64,000 nt of DNA, taken from positions 56,899,363-56,963,362 of the forward strand of contig OZ025241.1 of NCBI GenBank assembly GCA_964019155.1, in the 5' to 3' direction. Shown here one piece after another: positions 51,901-61,379 of this stretch. Both the position numbers and the translations under genes were made by a program. Source of the stretch: Osedax fenrisi (lineage: Eukaryota; Annelida; Polychaeta; Sabellida; Siboglinidae). How positions within the stretch are numbered: position 1 is the stretch's first letter; each line of letters opens with the position of its first letter. Below the pieces are notes generated by a model that was given only the letters and a program-made list of their open reading frames with translations, had not been told where the DNA came from and ran no database searches.

Positions 51901-54900
51901 CAAGCAGGCCACCGATTGTTATTATAATAATGCCACATTTCAAGTTGTGAGGTACTTATATATGCACTACTGAACATTATACGCATTATAAGATATTTTA
52001 TAGTAAGACATTATTTTATAGGCTCACTTGGGGATATATATATGCATTATATAATGCAGCTAATAAAAAACAGAAAAATAAAACCAAACCAAAGAAATCA
52101 CACAACCCCAAAATAAAAATTGAACTCTGACATTCTATTAATAATAATCGGCGGCCTGCTTCGACATTCATAATATAATTGAACTATATATATTAAATAG
52201 ATATGCTAGGTAGAGTATCAAGCATACATATATAAAATATGTAAAATATAATAACATAGGATTTGTTAGTTGTTTATTGAGTAGGATCTATCAATAATAT
52301 TAAATGTAAATATATATATATAATTAAATAATATAACCATGGTATTTATAAGTTTAATTTAAATAAAAAATAGATGCACAAAAATAATAAAATACACAAA
52401 CCATGGCAGGTAAGGAAATGTTGTTAAAATGAGAATACCTATAGAGAATATAATAGACGGGACTTGAGGATATAGTTCCTGATATTAGGAGAAAAGTGAT
52501 GGAAAGCTATATCATTGAATAAATGTTATATTGATGGAAGGATTCAATTTGTGATAGAGGGGTTGATTATAAATTCGTTTATATCCTATCTATAGTCTAT
52601 TCTATTCTATAGTATAGAATTTCTAGATTGAAATTATCAGATTTGAGATAATATATGGGATAAATGTATGATCAATTTACAAGTATATATATATACCCAG
52701 AAAACAGTAATAGTAACATAATAGCAGCATATTATACTTTTAAAATTAATAGCAACATATATGTTATAATGATAGCATAATTATTAAGCATAATTATTAT
52801 GATAATAGACTTAAAATAGCAACATAATAGCATGACAAATTAATAGCAGCATAATAGACATTTAAAAGCAACATAATAGCAGCATAATATCTCAATGTAA
52901 ACATTTGAGGTTATTAAATATGCTGTTATGCTGCTATTATGAGGCTATTACTGTTTGCTGGGTATATATATATGTTAAATAATATTAATTATAATAATAT
53001 TACCTATAGGCTACATATAATTACCTATTATAATAATAATATAGATAGGTAGGTATAATATAACCTACCTATAATATACGTATATTATTATAAATTATAC
53101 ATAGAAGTATAAAGTATATATATATATATATATATAATTATTAGTAAACCTAACCTTTAATATATTTAATATAATATAAATGTATAAAAACCACTTTATA
53201 ACTTATTATATTGGATAAAATTATAACTTAAGTTTAAACTTTAAAACATATATATATATATTTTCTATGATTGATTGCTAAGAAATAAAATAATGCTATT
53301 AATAAAAAATAATAAACACTAATAATAGATATATAATAATAGAATATTAATTTGTATACATAATATTAAAATTAATTCCAAAGTTTCTAGATTTAAAATC
53401 TATTGTTCAAATTGTAGGATATATGAATATATCGTTTAGTATAAAGTCATATTTTCGAAACAACTATAAAACTGATAAAACTACATTATTAATTTAAACT
53501 GTACTAATATAAATGCGCGTGTTAAAAATAAATTAACTCATGTTAAGAATAAATTCGCGACAGTAAATAATCCGCATATAAATATATGTAATTCAAAATA
53601 TATATTATTAAAATTGTATATTAATATATTCTATGTATGCGTTCACAATACGAGTACTATTAATATATGGGCTTGCTATTAATTTACATATATTAATATT
53701 CATTTTCAATAACACGTGCCGTTATTATCATTGGTATTGGTTCAATTCATGGGTTCAATTATGTAGTCACATTACATAAGTAATATATTTGATTGGCTGT
53801 TATTTTGTCATCATTTTAAAATAAATATTTGAAAAATAGATAATATATAAATGATGATTATTTTTTAATAATACACGAATTAAAAGTTACAAATGAATAT
53901 AGGTACTACCTATTTTAATTATAAATAATTTATTTTTTGTATTTAATTTATTTTTATTAATTTCAAAGTGTAAAAATGTACGAATTTACAAATATATCAT
54001 TGAATTTTTAATATTAGTGAAAATATTTAATAAATAATTGTAATAATTTTAAATTCACTAATTATATATTAAATATAGTATTCAGTGTATGATATATTAA
54101 TATTGATATAGATACATATAGTAATTAAATAATTGTTTAGAATGTCACCGTAATGTAATTATTAATTCAGTTAGTAGGTTCAATTAATAAGTTCAATTAC
54201 CTACTAATGTATTTCAATCATAGATTTGTATGTTACCTAACTAAACTATGGTAATATATTTTACCTAGGTAAACTATGAATCTATGATTACAATTTATAT
54301 ATTATATGACTTTGCTATTATTTAATATTTATAATATTATATTTTATTTAAATGATGAACATATATTTATTTTAAATGTTTAAAAGTCTATAAGTAATTT
54401 AAGTATGTATTATAATATAATTAAAATGTATATAATTTATATAATCCTATATTAGTAAATAAACATAGATATAGAGTGGGGTCTCCTCACTCTAATGTCT
54501 ATGTATATATGTCTATGTATATAACCCTATAAACCTACACAAATAATACCTATATCCTATATATATATAAAATAATACATGATCATTTGGTTATAGCAAG
54601 ACCTCCTATAACCTCGGGGTTATAGGAGGTATTTTTATAGTCTCAAATATATAGCATATAATCGTCAATTACCGTAGTGTATCATTGTAATTATATATTA
54701 TAATGGGTATATCATATAAATGTATGAATACACATACAAATATATATATATATATATATACATGTACCTATATGTAGTCCGTGGTATTCATATGTATCTG
54801 AACATGTAACCAAATTCACTACCTATTTTCCCCTCTCCCTATTTCCCTCCTTAATCCCTATATAACCACTCTACCCCACCATCCCCCCAAAAGGGAGTCG

Positions 54901-55845
54901 AGTGTTTCGATTACAGTCGCCAGTTGAACGTAGTGGTCAGCGGTTCGCTTGACCACGTGATGAGAGTGTGGAATGTCTACGTGACGAGTAAACCGATAGC
55001 CGTCCTCGAAGGACATCAACGAGGTCTGGTCGATCTCGTCATACACGAGAATCTCATCTACAGCTACGACAAGGACGCGGTAAGATGCAGCGGCCAGTAT
55101 ATACATATATGTATATATATACTATTAATATATAATGTCACTATAGGTAAGCAATGATACAGTAGAATTGTGGCTATGAAGGCATATATGCCGTACGACG
55201 TACACTGTACGTATATGTATATCATCGATATAAAGCTTTCGTTACATCTATATTGCCTATAGGCAATATAGATGTAAAAGCTTTATGCTTCGCAAAATCT
55301 TTGATAATACTGCATTATTAGATGTGGGTAGTTATATATATATATGTGTGTGTGTGGGTAATCATGTGTAATCACGATAAAATGCTTACTTAATACATTA
55401 CACTATCGAGTATTACGCAATACTAGTGAGTGTCAGAGCGGTAATGGATTACGTAATAAGTAAGATCATTACGTCAGATTATCAAGGCGTGGAGTCTCAA
55501 AGACTACAAATGCATTCAAAGCATTCATTTAAAGTTTCCCACAAACCTGGCCGGTAGAATTCTCGAGTTCGGATGTTTTTCAATGCACCTTCAGGTTGCT
55601 TCTATTGCTATCGATAAATCTATACATATAGGCCATAGTATAAGTAGTAAACAGTGTATATGATATCTATCATATAAAACACTAGTGTTTACAATAGTTT
55701 ATCGTGTACGCTATACACTGTACTGTTATCAAATGTATAACATAAATGTAGTTAATAGCAATTATTATATGACATTATGTATAAGTATAGTTACACTATG
55801 TAACTTACGATGTAATTACATATATATTATATAATATGTATATAT

Positions 55846-55916
<71 letters not shown>

Positions 55917-56041
55917 GTATCGAATTGTCATATATACACTATATATTGTATACAATTTAAACTAAAATAGTTGATATTATTTATAATTGATGTTATAAGT
56001 TATAACCCGATAGGTTAGTATATATATAACCCGATAGGTTA

Positions 56042-56076
<35 letters not shown>

Positions 56077-59000
56077 CCCTATATTAGTATATTCATAATA
56101 TGTAAACTTATAAAACTGATAACTTATTCGATATTGAAATCTATTTTAACCATAATGCCTAATCTACGATAAGGTATATATGAGATAACACAAGCATGAA
56201 ATAACACACGTATGTAATTACAAAATATTACGAGCGTAACCCCGTATGACATAACCCCATATGACGCAATACATATGTCTTAATAAACGTATTAAATAAC
56301 AAGCATGATGTAACCAGTACGCTATAATCCCCCGTATGACGCAATAAGCATGACGCAATAACACGTGAGTGACGTAACCCCCCGGTGATATGACGTAATC
56401 CACTGACCCCTATCAGCTGAACGCCGGACCTACGTTACTAGTGACCGCTAACGACTACATGGCCACAATGGAAGTAGGTCAGATAGCCAGTACGGTCAAC
56501 GAGTACAACGTATCTCATAAGAGTCAACTGTGCACCGCCCTCTACAATAAGTACTTCAATCAGGTACATCAGCATGCGTGAGGTACATGGTACTTATGAA
56601 TGTGTGATATTGTATACTGATCAGTGTGTTGGGGCATGGTGTGGGGTTTTAGTTTATTTGGTTTGGGTGGGTTTATAACTTATTTAAATTTAAAGTGTTA
56701 AATAATGTCAATATTTTCTGCTAACATTATATCTATTTATGATTAATTTTAATGAATGAATAATATTTATTTTACTTATAAAATAAATAATTTGTACACA
56801 GGGAATATGTATACATTACAATATATTTATATAATAAGTAAAAAAGGAACCCTTTAATAGAAATATAACGATACCATTATTCAGTGTCAATAAATAACCT
56901 ATATCTCTACCATATCCATAAACTTTAAATGGAAAATGAAATTAAATATTGTTATGATAAAACCAACCAATACATATATTAAATTGCAGATGTGTAGGAT
57001 TTTAGCAATCCACGCTACTCCAATACTGATTACATTACTACATAATATATGTATCATTTACAGAAGTATTCATATGCTATACTATACTAGGTATGTTATT
57101 ATTATGAAAAGTATTAATAGTGACCACACTGCATTCGTGTAATAGTAGGTGTTAATGTCCTTCTGATCACATTCATATGTCCTTATCTCGTGTACATCTT
57201 ATCTGAATTCTTAAGGGGGTATCCCAGTAAAATTATTACTAAAATTATATCCGACAACTTGCCAGAAATATTGTAATTTTAAATCGATTTTCTATCAAGT
57301 TCTATCAATTAAAATTTTAGTGGGATACCCTCTTACTTTCCGGCAACTTTCTGAAATATAGTAACTTTATAGGGGGTATAAAATTACAACTTTATAGAAA
57401 ATGGTTTTAAAGTTTCAATATTTCTGGCAAGTTTCCAGAAATACTTGTAATGGGATACCCCTTTATGGAGATCTTAATGGGATGCTCCAACATTTAAGTA
57501 TTAATATTGAATAAGTGCGTCTCCTCTAGTTGTTCACTATATTCTTCAATGTATTCTATAGTATAGCATACAATACAGCAGCCTATCATGTTGGTACCAG
57601 TAATTTCATACCAACTCAACTCGTACCGAGTCATTTCCTACCAATAACAAATTCAATCGATACTATATTTATAGTTTAAATTGATTTTTTCGTATAAATG
57701 ACTTGATACGAAATGACTAGTATCCACCATAACACCTGTACTTTACATGTAGTGATAATCGCGCACTGTTATTGCCTAATCTAACCTAACTTTCACCTCG
57801 AGGTGGTAACGGGAGCGGACGACGCCACTATCGCCATCTGGGACCTGGACACCGGTCAAAAGAGTCTTTCTTTCTGCGCCGCGGGTCAGAAGGTCGAGGA
57901 GATTACGGCCATGTCGTTTGACCACTCGGGTCGTAAACTTATCGTCGGCTCGCGAGACGGAAACATTGACGTTATTACTCGCGTAACCACGGCAACCGAT
58001 ATCAACATACTTAGTTATACGCCGTAGTAGTACGGTTGTTATCAGCGCCTATAATCTGCCTAGATTACAAAATATGCCATTAACCTTGGTACGTATGTAA
58101 CCAGGATTACAATATTGAACATGGATATATGTTATAATTACGCGTATAACACGACTGTAACCATGACTGTAACCATGACTGTAACCATGACTGTAACCAT
58201 GACTGTAACCATTACTGTAACCATGACTGTAACCGTGGTAATGCTATTACGATGGCTGGAAACTATTATTATTATCACATTTAGGTTTTCACACTAGGGT
58301 AATTATAGAAGCAGAGCTTATTGATATATAACTATAATAAAGAAACCGGATTAAATCTTGGTGTTTGTACAAGTTACCAAAACCTCGTAACATTACTACG
58401 GTCTTACTAAATATGAAAATAGTTTATGTTCTAGTATTGTATACTATAGCTCTCTAATACGGGTTAATCGTGCTGTGTTAACGTTATTAGCGATGTTGTA
58501 TAGCTTAACTTAACTCGAGGTTGTGCAACCTGCAGGTTTGGAACATACAGAGGTGTCAGATAGTGCAGTCGTTACAAAGGCACAGCGAAGCAGAGGTCAC
58601 TGGGATAGTAGCGCTGGCTGATGAAAAGGTCATCACTGTCGGCTGGAACCGCATGATCCTCACGTACGATTGTTCTGATACGGAGGTCGGTGATGTAATA
58701 TGTGTTAACATGATGATGTAATAATATCAATATATAATAGTACTATAATGTAATAATAATATGATGTAATATCGATATGAGGTAATACTACTATGATGAA
58801 ATACTATTATGAAGTAATACCCCTATGATACAATACTACAATGATGTAATAATACTATAATGCAATAGTATTATAATGTAATACTATATTATGAAATAAT
58901 ACAATGATGTAATACTACTATTATGTAATAATACTATGATGCAATACTATTATGATGTAATAATATATGATATAATAATAAAATGATGTAATACTATGAT

Positions 59001-61324
59001 ATAGGTTCTCTATTCTTCTAATAATCAGATATTTCTAAGTTAATGTTATTATAATATGCTATAGCATAGAGAATATTTCTCGTAACGTGGGATAATTCGT
59101 AATAAAGTGAGCTTATATTAAAAGTCAAGCCTATATATAATATTACACATGTGCAAAGTACATGTGTGTATACATGTGCTTTGCCGGGTATACTCAGTAA
59201 ACAATGTCACCATCAGAAAGTCATCTTAGAAAATCATCATTCTAGTATCATTTTTACATAATGTAGTTTGTCATCAAAATCAACAGTTGACCACACTGGA
59301 TGTTAAATTCAATGTATATGATAATGATGTTCTCAGGATGTCAGTATTTGGATATGTATGATTCATTATTAAACAGAAATACAGCGTAGAGTTACGAGAC
59401 GTATGGAATGGGGGGCAGCTTCATAGAGATGATATACTATCGATAGCCTACTGTAATGGTTCCAGCAATACGAAGTAAGTATGAGTCATCGGTACTTAAT
59501 TATATCTCGTATATAGTTATGTAACCATATGCGCAAAGATTTTCCGAAGGAAAGATATAACACTTACGCGAAATCGTGTAATTTGAATTTGTATACAAAA
59601 TACCCTGGTGCCACCTATAGCGGGTTACTTTTAGGAACTATGCGTTGTTTATAATGTAAATTCGTATTTAACTATACACTTTTAAAATGTTAAATAATAT
59701 GCTTTAAATTAATATTTATATGATGAAAACTAAGTGTTCATTACTAATATATAACAAACAAATATGATATGTATGTTTTAAATGCTATAAGTATATATTT
59801 AGTGAGTAAAAGCTAATTTATATTGCATGTAATTTAATAGAGCAATGAAAACATTGTTGTATGCAAACAGAGCCGAACCTAAATCTATTTCAGTGATTTC
59901 GATACTACTTCTAGCAGCGGTTGGGGCTATTACTAAATTACGTTGCATGCATAGGGAGTGTTATATCTTTGCTTCGCAAAATCTTTGATATGCGTATAGA
60001 TAATGATGATGATGATGATTTATTTAAACACTAATTAAATTATAAAATTCTTATAGTGTGACTTATTGGTTATTATGTTATATTATATAAGCAAATTAAT
60101 AATTAATAAAGTTAATTGTGTATAATTTTTCATTAGCATATCTATGATTATAATAATATATCTGAATATTCACACAACTACAACGCATAACTACACAGCA
60201 ACCACTACTACTAGACTATAACAATGCTGACATAAACAATACCGCACCTCCCCTACAGTAGTGACCAGAAGTGCCCTATCCTAGTGACGGCCACGTACGA
60301 CGGTCAACTGATCGCCTGGAACGCCAGCACACAACTCATCCACGTCAAACTGCGATCTTCTCTGTTCTCCACTAAGTTACTGCCTCCCCTATATCGTTAC
60401 GTACACTAATAGTAGATGATTACCATTAGAGTAGAGGTACGAGTTATGCTTAAGCTATGGCTATACTCGCGAATCATCAATATTTGTAGTGAATTATAAT
60501 CACTGTAATTATAAATAAAACATGTTGTTTACAGATTTTTACAAATATTCGTAGAGGTTATTTGGTGAGGGAATATTCATGCGTGTGACCTCATCTCTAG
60601 ATCTTATACCTATGTGTAGTATAATTATATACTAGTGTATAGTTAAACATATAATAGGTGTATGTTCTACAATCAGAATATAAAAACGCCCTATATGTTT
60701 GTGATCATTAATGAAATTGAATACACTGCCGCCATCAGTAAACCTAAATATAGGCAGGCTATATCATCATGTCACCAATAGGTACTATGTATAACCTATA
60801 GAGTATGTATATAAGCTTAATTAAATGGGAGACAACAACAATAGCAAATATATTACTTTGAAGTCCTTTAGAAGTACTCGTTATATAACTTGTAAATTAT
60901 CAAACCAAACAATGTAAATTCTTCTAATTTATATTATTATTATTATTATTATAAATATATATTATATATATATATATATTATAACTTAATGTAAATAATC
61001 TTATATAACGCACACCTAACAAATTAAACTAAACTAAATCATTAAACGCTATAACTCCGCTGAAATCCTAATATACTCGTTACCCACCGACTCTAGACTA
61101 GTGCTACCGTTGGCGAAGATGTACACCCGACCTCTGACCTCTGATAGCTGGAGAACCGACTACACTTGTCAAGCGGACGGGGGTGATTTGAAGGCGCGCT
61201 TAGCCACACCCCATTCACGCCCACAATCACGCAAACACTCTAGACCTAACTCTCGACATAGATCTGTGCATACGTTTCCCGAAGGGTTAATGGAGGATAC
61301 AGTTATACATATAGTTATCAGTAT

Positions 61325-61379
<55 letters not shown>

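Noticed and set aside
54600..54632. Rho-independent terminator
   Set aside because: A stem with a short T run is present, but the setting is a eukaryotic intron.
54858..55106. Minus-strand frame of 82 codons
   Set aside because: It is antisense to exon 11, where the plus strand has unmistakable WD40 sequence.
58115..58297. Frame with repeated Met-Thr-Val-Thr
   Set aside because: It arises from a 12-bp minisatellite whose length keeps the frame open by chance; it lies in an intron of the WD40 gene.
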